From JAHCIE01 sp034431435 (GTDB lineage Bacteria; Chloroflexota; Anaerolineae; Epilineales; JAHCIE01), in assembly GCA_034431435.1 (NCBI GenBank), contig DAOUDG010000085.1, forward strand, positions 1 to 64,000: a stretch of DNA of 64,000 nt. The letters run 5' to 3'. Of this stretch, positions 33,768 to 42,381 are shown piece by piece. A model generated the notes under the pieces. That model saw only the letters and a list, made by a program, of their open reading frames with translations, made no database searches and was not told the origin of the DNA. How positions within the stretch are numbered: position 1 is the first letter of the stretch; the number at the start of each line of letters is the position of its first letter. Made by a program: the position numbers and the translations under genes.

Positions 33768-35182
33768 GCTCCGCTCCCAGGGTCTAGCTCACGCACCAGT
33801 TGCGTGAAATGCTCGCCGCGCCGGGCGTAGCTCGGGTAGGCGTCGAAGCTCGTGCCGCCCGGCGAGAACAGCACCACATCGCCGGGCCGCGCCAGCCGCG
33901 CCGCCGCCTCGACGGCCTCGGCCACCCCCGTCGCCACCGCTACCGGGACGCCGGCCGTCTGGGCGGCCTCGGCCAGACTCGGCCCCCACGCGCCGAAGGC
34001 GACCAGCGCGGCCACCCGTTGACCGATCGCCTGAAGGAGTTCGTCGATGGGCAACCCCTTGTCCATGCCGCCAGCGAGCAGGATGACGCGGCGATTGGGG
34101 AAGGCGCGGATGGCGGCCACCGCGCTGGCAGGGGTGGTCGACTTGGAGTCGTTGACCCACTCGGCGCCGCCCACCATGCCCAGCGGCTCCAGGCGGTGGG
34201 CGCCGGTCTTGTAGCCGCGCAGCGCCCCGGCCATCGTTTCGGCCGGCACGTCATGGAGTGCACCGATGGCGACGGCGCATAGGGCGTTGGCGACGTTGTG
34301 CAGGCCCGGCGCGGGCATCTCGGCGGCCGGCATGACGGTGTGCTCGACACCGTCGCGGCGATAGGCCAGGTGGCCCTGCCACAGGTACGCGCCCGGTTCC
34401 ATGCGATGCGCCAGGCTGAAGGCGAAGGGCTGCGCCGCCGCCGCCGCGCCCCATTGGCGTAGGATGGGGTCGTCCCAGTTCAGGACAGCCCAGTCGCCCT
34501 CGGTCTGGTAATCCAGGATGTGGCGCTTGGCTGCGATGTACTCGTCGAAGGAGCCGCCGTAGTCGACCAGGTGGTCGGGGGCCAGGTTCGTGACCGCCGC
34601 CACGTGGGGGCTGCGGTCGAGGAAAGCCAGCTGGTAGTTGCTCAGTTCCAGCAGCACCAGGTCGTCGGGCGTCAGGCCAGCCACGTCGTCCAGCGGCGAT
34701 GTGCCGATGTTGCCGCCCGTGTGCAGCGGCAGGCCACCCGCCCGCAGAATGGCGTCGGCCATCTCGGTGGTGGTGGTCTTGCCGTTGGTGCCCGTGATGC
34801 CCACGATGGGGCAGGGGCACAGGGCAAAGAACAACATCAGGTTCGTCACAATCGGTATGCCTCGCGTCCTGGCCGCGTCCAGCACGGCCACATTCTTCGG
34901 GTACTTGTAGGTATACGCGCTCTGTACGACGCCGATGATGTCGGAGTCCGCGACGCCCCGCAGGTAATCATCCCCCGCCGCCAGCGTCGCCCCCAGGCGG
35001 TCAAGCTCGGCGGCCTGTGCCGCCAGCGACGGGTCGGCGCGAATCTCGTCGTAGGGTCGGGCCAGATGAACCGTGACGTCCGCCCCCTGGCGCGTGAACC
35101 AGCGAGCGAGGGACATGCCCTCGATGCCGGCGCCGACGACGGCGGCCCGCTGGCCGTGGAGGCCGCTGGGAACGCTGGTCAT
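33764..35182 (-). CDS. murD: UDP-N-acetylmuramoylalanine--D-glutamate ligase MurD
   Basis: A 472-residue Mur ligase that adds D-Glu. It has an N-terminal Rossmann-like domain (AAVVGAGIEGMSLARWFTRQ), the P-loop GITGTNGKTTTTEMADAIL, NLAPDHLVDYGGSFDEY and the C-terminal KSTTPASAVAAIRAFPNRRV with LLAGGMDKGLP. It starts 6 nt after mraY. Length is slightly above the common 440-450. Confidence 0.96.
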   Translation of the reverse strand: MTSVPSGLHGQRAAVVGAGIEGMSLARWFTRQGADVTVHLARPYDEIRADPSLAAQAAELDRLGATLAAGDDYLRGVADSDIIGVVQSAYTYKYPKNVAVLDAARTRGIPIVTNLMLFFALCPCPIVGITGTNGKTTTTEMADAILRAGGLPLHTGGNIGTSPLDDVAGLTPDDLVLLELSNYQLAFLDRSPHVAAVTNLAPDHLVDYGGSFDEYIAAKRHILDYQTEGDWAVLNWDDPILRQWGAAAAAQPFAFSLAHRMEPGAYLWQGHLAYRRDGVEHTVMPAAEMPAPGLHNVANALCAVAIGALHDVPAETMAGALRGYKTGAHRLEPLGMVGGAEWVNDSKSTTPASAVAAIRAFPNRRVILLAGGMDKGLPIDELLQAIGQRVAALVAFGAWGPSLAEAAQTAGVPVAVATGVAEAVEAAARLARPGDVVLFSPGGTSFDAYPSYARRGEHFTQLVRELDPGSGA

Positions 35183-35188
35183 GCGCGC

Positions 35189-36196
35189 CTACAGCAGGGC
35201 CAGGGCGATGCCGAGCATCGCCGCCAGCACGCCAATGAGCCAGAATCGCTGCGTGACCTGGGTCTCCGACCAACCCAGGAGCTTGAAGTGATTGTGCAAG
35301 GGCGACATCTTGAACACGCGCTTGCCTTTGGTCGCCTTGAAGTACGACACCTGAATCATCACCGACAGCGTCTCGGCGACGAAGATGAAGCCGATGACCG
35401 GCAGGATAAGATACTGGCCCGTCATCAGGGCCACCACCGCCAGCGTTGCGCCCAGGGCCAGCGCGCCCGCGTCGCCCATGAATAGCTCGGCGGGGTAGGC
35501 GTTGTACCACAGGAAGGCCAGCACCGCCCCGACAATGGTGAAGGAGAAGGTCACCAGGTAGTTCTGGCCCTGGAGAAAGGCGATGATGCCATAGGCGACG
35601 AAGGATGTGGCCGCCGTCGTGCCCGCCAGGGCGTCCATGCCGTCGGTCAGATTGACGGCGTTGGAGAAGCCCACAATCAGGAAGATGGCGAGCGGAATGT
35701 ACCACAAGCCGATGTAGATGGGCTGCGGCACAGTGGGGATGGCGATGGAGTTCTTGCCCAGCCCAAAGTACAGTACCAGCGTGATGGCCAGTGCGAGAAG
35801 GGTCTGGACCAGAATCTTGTGCCGCCCTAGCATGCCGAATTGCTCGCGCCGCCCCCGCACGCCCATGTAGTCGTCAATCGCGCCCAGGATGCCGTAGCCC
35901 ACCAGGGCCGACAGGGGAACCAGTATCGATTGCCCAATGAGGTTGAAGCCAAGCAGGTTGCCGATGTTCAGGCCGACGGTAATGAGAGCCACCGGCACGA
36001 TGAACAGCAGGCCGCCCATGGTCGGGGTGCCGACCTTGATCTGATACGACTCGGGCAACTCGATCCGAATCTGCGCGCCGATGGCCTTTGCTCGCAGCAG
36101 GTTGATGAGCGGACGCCCCCAGATGACCGCGCCCAGGAAGGCCAACGCCCCCAGTGTCAGGGAGTAGGGCATGACAGGCAGAAGGATGGTCGGCAT
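35189..36196 (-). CDS. mraY: Phospho-MurNAc-pentapeptide transferase MraY
   Basis: A 335-residue polytopic enzyme that makes lipid I from undecaprenyl phosphate. Motifs: GTPTMGGLLFIVPVALI, GAIDDYMGVRGRR, NAVNLTDGMDALAGT (catalytic Asp), FMGDAGALALGATLA and the His motif KMSPLHNHFKLLGW. ATG 36196 forms TGATG with the murF stop. It is chosen because the family N-terminus starts here; the open frame to 36394 is inside murF. Confidence 0.97.
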   Translation of the reverse strand: MPTILLPVMPYSLTLGALAFLGAVIWGRPLINLLRAKAIGAQIRIELPESYQIKVGTPTMGGLLFIVPVALITVGLNIGNLLGFNLIGQSILVPLSALVGYGILGAIDDYMGVRGRREQFGMLGRHKILVQTLLALAITLVLYFGLGKNSIAIPTVPQPIYIGLWYIPLAIFLIVGFSNAVNLTDGMDALAGTTAATSFVAYGIIAFLQGQNYLVTFSFTIVGAVLAFLWYNAYPAELFMGDAGALALGATLAVVALMTGQYLILPVIGFIFVAETLSVMIQVSYFKATKGKRVFKMSPLHNHFKLLGWSETQVTQRFWLIGVLAAMLGIALALL

Positions 36197-37686
36197 CAGG
36201 TCGGCCTCGCAGCGGCCGCCGTACCGCTGCCATTCGTGCCCTGACCGGCCAGTTCCGCCACCATGGTCTCCATGCGCATGCCACGCGAACCCTTGATGAG
36301 GACGAAGTCGCCGGGGCCGATCTCGTCGCGCAGGGCGACCAGGGCGGCATCCTTGTCGGCGTACCACTCGACGTTTTCGCCAGGCATGCCGCACTCGCGA
36401 GCGCCGTCAGCGATGCCCCGCGCCAGCGTGCCAATGGCAATGAGCCGGTTCACGACCTCGGCGGCGCGGCAGCCGACCACCCGATGCGCCTGGGTCTCAT
36501 AGGCCCCCAGTTCCAGCATGTCGCCCAGGACGGCGATGCGGCGGCCGGGCATCTCCTTGAGGAGGTTCAGCGCGGCCAGGCTTGAGTCGGGGCTGCTATT
36601 GTAGGTATCATCGAGGAGCGTCGCGCCGTTGAGGGCCTGGACCACTACCAGGCGCACCTGGGCCGGCTGGGATTGCAGGCCTTCGATAATCTCTTCCCAG
36701 GTCAACCCCTCCACCAGCCCAACGGCGATGGCGCGCAAGGCGGTATGGACACTGTGGCGGCCAATCAGGGGCGCTTCGACACGCAGGCTATCGCCCTCAT
36801 AGTGCACCGTGAAGGTGACACCTTCAAGCCCACGGCTGTCGACGCGGTCGGCCCAGAGGTCGGCGCTGGGTGTCAGGCCATAGGTGAACACCCTGGCGCG
36901 GGTCTTGTCGCGCATTGCCAGCACGCGCGGGTCGTCAGCGTTGAGGATGGCCGTGCCTTCAGGCGGCAGCGCCTCGACCAGCTCGGCCTTGGCGATGGCG
37001 ATGTTCTCGATGCTACCGAGCCGTTCCAGGTGGACCGGGCCGACGATGGTTTCCACGCCGACTTCGGGCCTGGCCCACTCGCACATCTGGCGAATCTCGC
37101 CGATGGCGTACATGCCCATTTCCAGGACGGCGCGCTCGTGTTCGGGCGTCAGGCGTAGTAGCGTCAACGGCAGGCCGATCTCGTTGTTGAAGCTCGCCTC
37201 GCTCTTGAGGGTGCGATAGCGTTGCGACAGGACAGCGGCCATGAGTTCCTTGGTCGTCGTCTTGCCCACGCTGCCCGTGATGCCGATGACCCGCACGGGC
37301 ATGCGCGCCCGCCAGAAGGCGGCGAGCCGCTGCAGGGCGGCCAGGCTGTCGTCGATGACGATGGCGACGGGCGTGCTCGCCGCCGTCAGCGGCGCTACCA
37401 GCCGCACCGCCCCCGCCACGTCGTCGGGGCCGGTGGCCTCGATGCGCGTCAGGCCCTTGACGTAGGCCAGCCCCGTCGGCTCGACCACCACGGCCACTGC
37501 GCCGCGCGCCAGGGCGTCGGGTACGAATTGCTGGCCGTCCCGCGTCCCGCTGTGCTCGGCGAAGAAGACGCCCCCCGGCGTGACCTGCCGCGAGTCGACC
37601 ACGACCTGGCTGACCCGGCTGGCCGCCAGCGACGGCCGCGCGGGGCGGACGCCGGTGATGCCCTCGATGACGTCAGCGAGCATCAT
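36196..37686 (-). CDS. murF: UDP-MurNAc-tripeptide--D-Ala-D-Ala ligase MurF
   Basis: A 496-residue Mur ligase that adds D-Ala-D-Ala. It shows VVDSRQVTPGGVFFAEHSG, the P-loop GITGSVGKTTTKELMAAVLS, the MurF-typical SFNNEIGLPLTLLRL and AVLEMGMYAIGEI, and DDTYNSSPDSSLAALNLL. These separate it from MurE, which is not present in the cluster. It begins within the ftsI stop (ATGATG). The C-terminus ends with a short Gly/Ala tail. Confidence 0.96.
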   Translation of the reverse strand: MMLADVIEGITGVRPARPSLAASRVSQVVVDSRQVTPGGVFFAEHSGTRDGQQFVPDALARGAVAVVVEPTGLAYVKGLTRIEATGPDDVAGAVRLVAPLTAASTPVAIVIDDSLAALQRLAAFWRARMPVRVIGITGSVGKTTTKELMAAVLSQRYRTLKSEASFNNEIGLPLTLLRLTPEHERAVLEMGMYAIGEIRQMCEWARPEVGVETIVGPVHLERLGSIENIAIAKAELVEALPPEGTAILNADDPRVLAMRDKTRARVFTYGLTPSADLWADRVDSRGLEGVTFTVHYEGDSLRVEAPLIGRHSVHTALRAIAVGLVEGLTWEEIIEGLQSQPAQVRLVVVQALNGATLLDDTYNSSPDSSLAALNLLKEMPGRRIAVLGDMLELGAYETQAHRVVGCRAAEVVNRLIAIGTLARGIADGARECGMPGENVEWYADKDAALVALRDEIGPGDFVLIKGSRGMRMETMVAELAGQGTNGSGTAAAARPT

Positions 37687-39404
37687 TGCGTATCGCCTCC
37701 GGGCCGAGGCTTGCGGTTCTCGGCCGCCAGTCGCACATCGTCGGGCGGAATGCTGAGGTAGTCGAAGACTTGCCGCGCCAGGACACCGAAGAAGGGCGCG
37801 GCCACCTCAGAGCCAAGCTGACGGTGGACCGGCTTGTCGACCTTCACCAGAATCACGACCTGCGGGTCGGCGACGGGGCCGAAGCCGGCGAAGGAGGCAA
37901 TGGTCAGCTCGTCGTCGTAGCCTTTATCGGTGGGGATCTGGGATGAGCCGGTCTTGCCGCCGATGGTGTAGCCGGGGACGCTGGCTCGCACGGCATGCTC
38001 CACGACGCCTACCAGGGCTTCGTGCAGGGCGGGTATGTTCTGCGGCGAAACGACCTGACGCACCGTGATGGGACGTGTGTCCTTAATCACCGTGTCGCCC
38101 TGCCGAAGTTGCTGTACCACATAGGGCTGGACCAGATGGCCGCCGTTGGCGATGGCGGCCATCGCGGTGATCACCTGGATAGGCGTCGCCGCCATGCCCT
38201 GGCCGAAGGAATTGGTCGCCAGGTCCAGGTCGCCCCAGCCCTGGGACTTGTAGTCGCGGATGAGGCCGCCGACTTCGCCGGTGAGGTCGATACCTGTCGG
38301 CGCACCGAAGCCGAAGTCGCGCAGATGCTTGTAGAAGCGCTGGGGGCCGAGCATCTGGACCAGATGGACTGCGCCGACGTTGAGTGACAGCCGCATCATG
38401 GTGCGCATGTCGACGCGGCCGTGGGCCACCCGGTCCCAGTCCCAGATCGTGACGCCACCGACGCGCATATAGCCCACGTCGTCGTAGGATGTGCTGAGCG
38501 AGGCGACACCCTCTTCCAGCGCAGCGGCCAGGGTGACGGCCTTGAGCACCGAGCCAGGCTCATAGAGCTTGCTGATGACAGGGTTCTCGAAGCGGTCGGG
38601 CGGGGTCGTCGCGAAGCGGTTAGGGTCGTAGGTCGGCACGCTAGCCATCGCCAGAATCGCGCCGGTCCTGGGGTCCATGACAATGGCGCTGCCGCCGGCT
38701 GCGTCTTGCGCCTCGACGGCCTTGCTCAGTTCGCGCTCCGTCATGCGCTGGATGTTGGCGTCGATGGTCAACACCAGGTCGAAGCCGTCGCGCGGGGCAC
38801 GGAAGCGGGTCGGGTCCACCAGCAGCGCGCCGCCCCAGGTTCCGTCTTCGCCGCGCAGGGCGTTGTCGTAGTATTCCTCAACGCCGGTGTAGGCCTTGCC
38901 ATCGGCGGCGACGAAGCCAAGCACGTGGGCGGCGGCGCTGCCCAGGGGATAGACGCGCCTGGCCTCCGTCTCGACCAGAATGCCGGGTAGCTTCGCCTCA
39001 CGGACCTGGTTGGCCGTCGCCTCGGTCAGGTTGCGCGCCAGGCGTGTGTAAGTCCGTCCGTCTTTCGCCTCAAGCCCTGCGCGCAACTCATCAGCGGGGC
39101 GGCCGACCAGCGGCGACAGCTGCGCGGCGACATCGGCGGCATTGGTGACGGCGCGCAGGTCGGCGGCGACGATGAATTCGGCCACGTCACCGGCCAGCAG
39201 CAGCCCCGTGCGGTCGTAGATGGCGCCGCGGCCGGCCTTGATCTGGCCGGGCTGGAGCTTGGCCGCGCTATCGGCGGCTTGCAGGTCCACATGAGGCATG
39301 AGCTGCCAGTAGCCGAGCCGCAACGCCAGCACCAGGGCGAAGCCGCCAAAGATGGAGAAGATGAGGGCCAGCCGTCGCTGGGTTTGCCGGTCGAGGGGTG
39401 TCAT
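37683..39404 (-). CDS. ftsI: Septal transpeptidase FtsI / PBP3-type penicillin-binding protein
   Basis: A 573-residue class B PBP that cross-links septal peptidoglycan with FtsW. A short N-terminal helix (LALIFSIFGGFALVLALRLG) precedes the dimerisation domain (GRGAIYDRTGLLLAGDVAEF) and the transpeptidase domain. Catalytic motifs are SVLK (SxxK, in KLYEPGSVLKAV), SLN (MMRLSLNVGAV) and KTGSS (GGKTGSSQIPT). No PASTA domain is present. ATG 39404 is chosen as the first Met before the membrane helix that lies clear of ftsL; it lacks a strong ribosome site. The longer frame to 39545 overlaps ftsL. Confidence 0.94.
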   Translation of the reverse strand: MTPLDRQTQRRLALIFSIFGGFALVLALRLGYWQLMPHVDLQAADSAAKLQPGQIKAGRGAIYDRTGLLLAGDVAEFIVAADLRAVTNAADVAAQLSPLVGRPADELRAGLEAKDGRTYTRLARNLTEATANQVREAKLPGILVETEARRVYPLGSAAAHVLGFVAADGKAYTGVEEYYDNALRGEDGTWGGALLVDPTRFRAPRDGFDLVLTIDANIQRMTERELSKAVEAQDAAGGSAIVMDPRTGAILAMASVPTYDPNRFATTPPDRFENPVISKLYEPGSVLKAVTLAAALEEGVASLSTSYDDVGYMRVGGVTIWDWDRVAHGRVDMRTMMRLSLNVGAVHLVQMLGPQRFYKHLRDFGFGAPTGIDLTGEVGGLIRDYKSQGWGDLDLATNSFGQGMAATPIQVITAMAAIANGGHLVQPYVVQQLRQGDTVIKDTRPITVRQVVSPQNIPALHEALVGVVEHAVRASVPGYTIGGKTGSSQIPTDKGYDDELTIASFAGFGPVADPQVVILVKVDKPVHRQLGSEVAAPFFGVLARQVFDYLSIPPDDVRLAAENRKPRPGGDTQ

Positions 39405-39438
39405 GTCCGGGTAACGTTCTCTAGGTGTCGAGACCTGG

Positions 39439-39903
39439 CTAGCGCGCCAGCCACTGCTGAAACTGCTGTCTGAGACCGGCCCAGCCGTCGGGCGCCTCGG
39501 GCGTCGCGCCTTCGGTCGGCGGGGCGGCCAGGGGGCGATGGTCAAGGGCGGCGGCCACCTCGGGCGAAACGGTGACGTAGGTGAAGGCGCGCGGCGCGCG
39601 GAAGCCCAGCTCGTTGGCGCGCTGCTCGAGTCGCTGCGGATTCGCCAGTCGCGTCAGTTCGCTGGCCTTCTCAACGCGCTGCCATTCCAGCATGCGCCGC
39701 TCTTTGCTCAACTCCTGCAACCGCGTGCTGGATGTGGCGACGGTCGCAGCCAGGTTCAGGTACAGCAGGCTGGCCGCGCCCAGCAGAATCGCGCCCAGGA
39801 GCACGAGCAGCGCGAGTCGCGGCGTGTCCAGCCGCCCATCGGGGCGAGGGACGGGGCGCGCCTCGGCGCTACTTTGCGAGAGAGTGACCGGATTCGTGGT
39901 CAT
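39439..39903 (-). CDS. ftsL: FtsL-like bitopic division protein
   Basis: A 154-residue protein with a short cytoplasmic N-terminus, one membrane helix (LALLVLLGAILLGAASLLYL) and a coiled coil (TSSTRLQELSKERRMLEWQR) followed by NPQRLEQRANELGFRAP, the usual FtsL/DivIC pattern. It lies between rsmH and ftsI, the classic ftsL place. ATG 39903 is preferred to GTG 39912. Sequence conservation in this family is low, so the call rests on topology and position. Confidence 0.82.
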   Translation of the reverse strand: MTTNPVTLSQSSAEARPVPRPDGRLDTPRLALLVLLGAILLGAASLLYLNLAATVATSSTRLQELSKERRMLEWQRVEKASELTRLANPQRLEQRANELGFRAPRAFTYVTVSPEVAAALDHRPLAAPPTEGATPEAPDGWAGLRQQFQQWLAR

Positions 39904-39919
39904 GCGTATCACCGCCAGG

Positions 39920-40849
39920 TCAGGGTAGACGCTCAGCGCCGCGTAGGCGTGCGCTGCGCGCTCTAGAGTTTGCCCGGATCTCGGCCTCGTCGGCCATCAC
40001 CGGCTTTCGGGTCGTCAGGGTTAAGGTCGCAGTATGCCCGCAGGTGCACACGGGCTGTTCGGGTGGGCAGATGCAGTCGCGGGCTTCATCGCGCATGAAC
40101 TGCTTGACAATGCGATCTTCGAGACTGTGAAAGCTGATCACGGCCAGACGGCCGCCGGGGCGGAGCAAGCTCACCGCTTGCGGCAGCGCCTCGCGCAGCG
40201 CACCAAGCTCATCGTTGACGGCAATGCGGAGCGCCTGGAAGGTGCGCGTCGCGGGATGAATGCGCCAGTAGCCCTTACCGCCTGCCACACGGGCCACGAC
40301 GCGCGCGAGGTGGCCGGTGCTCTCGATGGGCCGCGCCGCGACGATGGCGCGAGCAATGCGCCGGGAAGCCTTCTCCTCGCCGTACTCGTAGATGAGGTCG
40401 GCAAGCTCGCCCTCGCTCAGGCCGTTGACCAGATCCGCCGCGCTCGTAGCCATCGATGGGTCCATGCGCATGTCGAGTGGGGCGTCCTGGCTGAACGCGA
40501 AGCCGCGGTCACCTGCGTCCAGCTGCATGGACGACAGACCCAGGTCGAGGAGAATGCCGTCGACGGCGGTAAAGTCGTGGGCTATGGCGGCGGCGCGGAG
40601 GGTGCGAAAGTTGGCGTGCACCAGGACGACGCGGTCGCCGAACGGGGCGAGGGCCGCGCGCGCCAGTTGTAAAGCAGTCGGGTCCTGGTCGAGACCCAGC
40701 AGGCGACCATCGGGGCCGCTGGCGGTGAGCAGGGCGGCGGCGTGGCCGCCCGCTCCGAGAGTGCCGTCGATGTATCGTCCGCCCGCGCGAGGCTGGAGCA
40801 GGCGGATCGTCGGCTCTAGCAGCACCGGAATGTGGGGAGGGGCCGTCAC
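39920..40849 (-). CDS. rsmH: 16S rRNA m4C1402 methyltransferase RsmH (MraW)
   Basis: A 309-residue SAM-dependent methyltransferase for C1402 in the ribosomal decoding site. It shows HIPVLLEPTIRLLQP, the SAM motif DGTLGAGGHAAALL, GLDQDPTAL, GILLDLGLSSMQLD, RGFAFSQDAPLDMRMD and FHSLEDRIVKQF. A Cys cluster near the C-terminus (CICPPEQPVCTCG) is typical. The GTG start overlaps the mraZ stop (GTGA). Confidence 0.97.
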   Translation of the reverse strand: MTAPPHIPVLLEPTIRLLQPRAGGRYIDGTLGAGGHAAALLTASGPDGRLLGLDQDPTALQLARAALAPFGDRVVLVHANFRTLRAAAIAHDFTAVDGILLDLGLSSMQLDAGDRGFAFSQDAPLDMRMDPSMATSAADLVNGLSEGELADLIYEYGEEKASRRIARAIVAARPIESTGHLARVVARVAGGKGYWRIHPATRTFQALRIAVNDELGALREALPQAVSLLRPGGRLAVISFHSLEDRIVKQFMRDEARDCICPPEQPVCTCGHTATLTLTTRKPVMADEAEIRANSRARSARLRGAERLP

Positions 40850-41295
40850 CTCAGACTAAAGCCGTGACGGGCCAGTTCCTCCGACCATTCGTCGCTTTCG
40901 CTCTCCAGGGCGTTCTGGACCCCGTTCCAGCGCTGCTTGTTCCAGACTTCGAGGTGGGGCGTTTTGGCATTGATGCCGACGACAACGATCTCGGAGTCTG
41001 GCTCAATCTCGGCGTGCTTGCGCAGCGATGGCGGGATGAGCAGGCGACCCTGTTTGTCCAGCCGCAGGTCGTGGCCGGTCAACAGGCGGAACATCTGGCG
41101 GGTACTCTTGGTAAACTGGTTCAGTTCTTGCAGCTGAGCCATCAGGGTTTCGTAGTCGCCGACGGGGAAGATCCACAGGCAGCCATCCAGTCCGCGCGTG
41201 ATGACCGCGCCGGTGTCGAGGCGTTCCCGGAAGCGGATGGGAACGATGAAGCGGCACTTGTCATCGAGGGTGTGTTCGAACTCGCCGGAGAACAC
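40846..41295 (-). CDS. mraZ: Transcriptional regulator MraZ
   Basis: A 149-residue MraZ with two SpoVT/AbrB-like halves: FSGEFEHTLDDKCRFIVPIR at the start and DKQGRLLIPPSLRKHAEI in the second. MraZ forms a ring that represses the dcw operon by binding TGGG-type repeats. GTG 41295 is chosen over GTG 41313 because it puts V-F-S-G-E at the family N-terminus (MFxGE) and has GGGGG about 10 nt upstream. The Cys in DDKCR replaces the common Gly. The gene heads the dcw cluster. Confidence 0.95.
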   Translation of the reverse strand: MFSGEFEHTLDDKCRFIVPIRFRERLDTGAVITRGLDGCLWIFPVGDYETLMAQLQELNQFTKSTRQMFRLLTGHDLRLDKQGRLLIPPSLRKHAEIEPDSEIVVVGINAKTPHLEVWNKQRWNGVQNALESESDEWSEELARHGFSLR

Positions 41296-41382
41296 TGGAA
41301 AGGCAACCCCCACTTAGAACATAATTTCTAAGCGCGATTCTCGCTAAAACCGCGCTCACCTACCACTGGCTCCCCCCGTCCC

Positions 41383-41426
41383 CCACAAATCTACCATTAA
41401 TCTCCACTTTTCACCATTTTAGCCCA
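41383..41426 (-). promoter_or_regulatory. Predicted MraZ operator: phased TGG repeats
   Basis: On the minus strand, TGG occurs at 41426-41424, 41416-41414, 41406-41404, 41396-41394 and 41385-41383, with spacings of 10, 10, 10 and 11 nt; the units are TGGGC, TGGTG, TGGAG, TGGTA and TGGGG. Another TGG lies 20 nt further on (41365-41363). In E. coli MraZ binds TGGGN repeats separated by 5 nt just after the dcw transcription start; the period and place match. It overlaps the spacer and -10 of the predicted promoter. Confidence 0.75.
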
Positions 41427-41443
41427 CCACAGAGATTTGTCAA
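41416..41443 (-). promoter_or_regulatory. Promoter of the dcw cluster
   Basis: On the minus strand: perfect TTGACA (41443-41438), a 16-bp spacer, TAAAAT (41421-41416). Predicted start near 41409, about 115 nt before the mraZ GTG. It lies inside the TGG repeat array, as expected for MraZ autorepression. Confidence 0.75.
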
Positions 41444-41752
41444 CAGCCAGGGCTGGCAATTTGACTCCGGCCCATAAAACGTAAGGTTATAGGGGCGCAC
41501 AGACTAGCAGGACCGAGCAACAGCGAGCAAAACCTTGCGGAATCCTGCGGGTGGCTGTAAGGTGATGGCAGGACCGCTACCTGACGGCTGTAGCGCCCCG
41601 CACGGGGGTTTCCGATCCCGCACGCCGGGCGGCAACGCGGCGGTCGTGGCGGCGCGTGCGGGCCAGCCGCGCCGCCGACGCGGTCGAAAATGGGGGCACA
41701 GGGGTGGGGAAAGGTGGGGGGGCGGGCAGGCTGCGCAACCGCGAGGTTGGGG
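41444..41752. other. Intergenic stretch between the dcw and ssb promoters
   Basis: About 310 bp with no supported gene. It has several small inverted repeats, for example CGCTAC/GTAGCG (about 41574-41591) and CCCCG/CGGGG just after it, then a G-rich run (about 41690-41730). This could be a small structured RNA or spacer; I matched no known RNA family. Confidence 0.3.
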
Positions 41753-41781
41753 TTGACGGTTGGGCGGGGGTGTTGTACACT
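41753..41781 (+). promoter_or_regulatory. Promoter of ssb
   Basis: TTGACG (41753-41758), a 17-bp spacer, TACACT (41776-41781). Predicted start near 41788, about 59 nt before ssb. Confidence 0.7.
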
Positions 41782-41846
41782 AAGAACACGTGTTTGATGG
41801 TCGCAAGTTGTCATCGACGGCAAGCTCAACTTGCTAAGGAGGACGT

Positions 41847-42275
41847 GTGTACTCGAAGCATATACTGATTGGGAACCTCGGCAGCGACCCGGAGATGCGC
41901 TACACCCCTACCGGTCAGGCGGTGTGCAGCTTCAGCGTCGCCGTCAACCGGCGTTGGACGGACGCCCAGGGTCAGAGCCACGACGAGACCACCTGGTATC
42001 GCGTGTCGACCTGGGGTAAGCTGGCCGAGACATGTAGCCAGTACCTCGCCAAGGGCCGCATGGTGCTGGTCGAGGGCGACCGCATTAAGGTCAACCCCTA
42101 TCTGAACCGCGAGGGACAGGCAGCGGCGACCATGGAGCTAACCGCCCAGACGGTGAAGTTCCTCGGTGGCCGCGAAGGCGCGGCATCGGGCGGCGCAGGC
42201 GGCGCAAGCCGCGCCCCAGGCGCGGTGCCCGCCTACGAAGGCGGCCAGATCAGCGAGGACGAGATTCCCTTCTAA
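41847..42275 (+). CDS. ssb: Single-stranded DNA-binding protein SSB
   Basis: A 142-residue SSB. The OB fold covers about 1-110 (ILIGNLGSDPEMRYTPTGQA, TTWYRVSTWGKLAETCSQYL, GRMVLVEGDRI). A Gly/Ala linker ends in SEDEIPF, the acidic tip that recruits repair and replication proteins. The GTG start has AAGGAGG 5 nt upstream. It is monocistronic, with its own promoter and terminator. Confidence 0.96.
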   Translation: MYSKHILIGNLGSDPEMRYTPTGQAVCSFSVAVNRRWTDAQGQSHDETTWYRVSTWGKLAETCSQYLAKGRMVLVEGDRIKVNPYLNREGQAAATMELTAQTVKFLGGREGAASGGAGGASRAPGAVPAYEGGQISEDEIPF

Positions 42276-42305
42276 CCCCGCCCCTGCTTCTCCTCTCTCC
42301 GTGCG

Positions 42306-42340
42306 CCAGGGCTTCTTTGTTTCACGACGAGAAGCCCTGG
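42306..42340 (+). terminator. Terminator of ssb
   Basis: Perfect 11-bp stem CCAGGGCTTCT / AGAAGCCCTGG with a 13-nt T-rich loop, 30 nt past the ssb stop. Confidence 0.65.
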
Positions 42341-42346
42341 TAAGAC

Positions 42347-42375
42347 TTGACATCTCCGCGCGTCTGTTGTATACT
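42347..42375 (+). promoter_or_regulatory. Strong promoter of rpoB
   Basis: Perfect TTGACA (42347-42352), a 17-bp spacer, TATACT (42370-42375). This is the best promoter in the window. Predicted start near 42382. Confidence 0.8.
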
Positions 42376-42381
42376 ACCCCA

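Noticed and set aside
36197..36394. N-terminal extension of MraY into murF
   Set aside because: The extension is basic and unlike MraY; ATG 36196 at the TGATG junction fits the family start.
41690..41735. G-rich run upstream of ssb as a G-quadruplex
   Set aside because: G-runs are present but this is common in such GC-rich DNA; no phased arrangement linked to a promoter element was clear enough to claim it.
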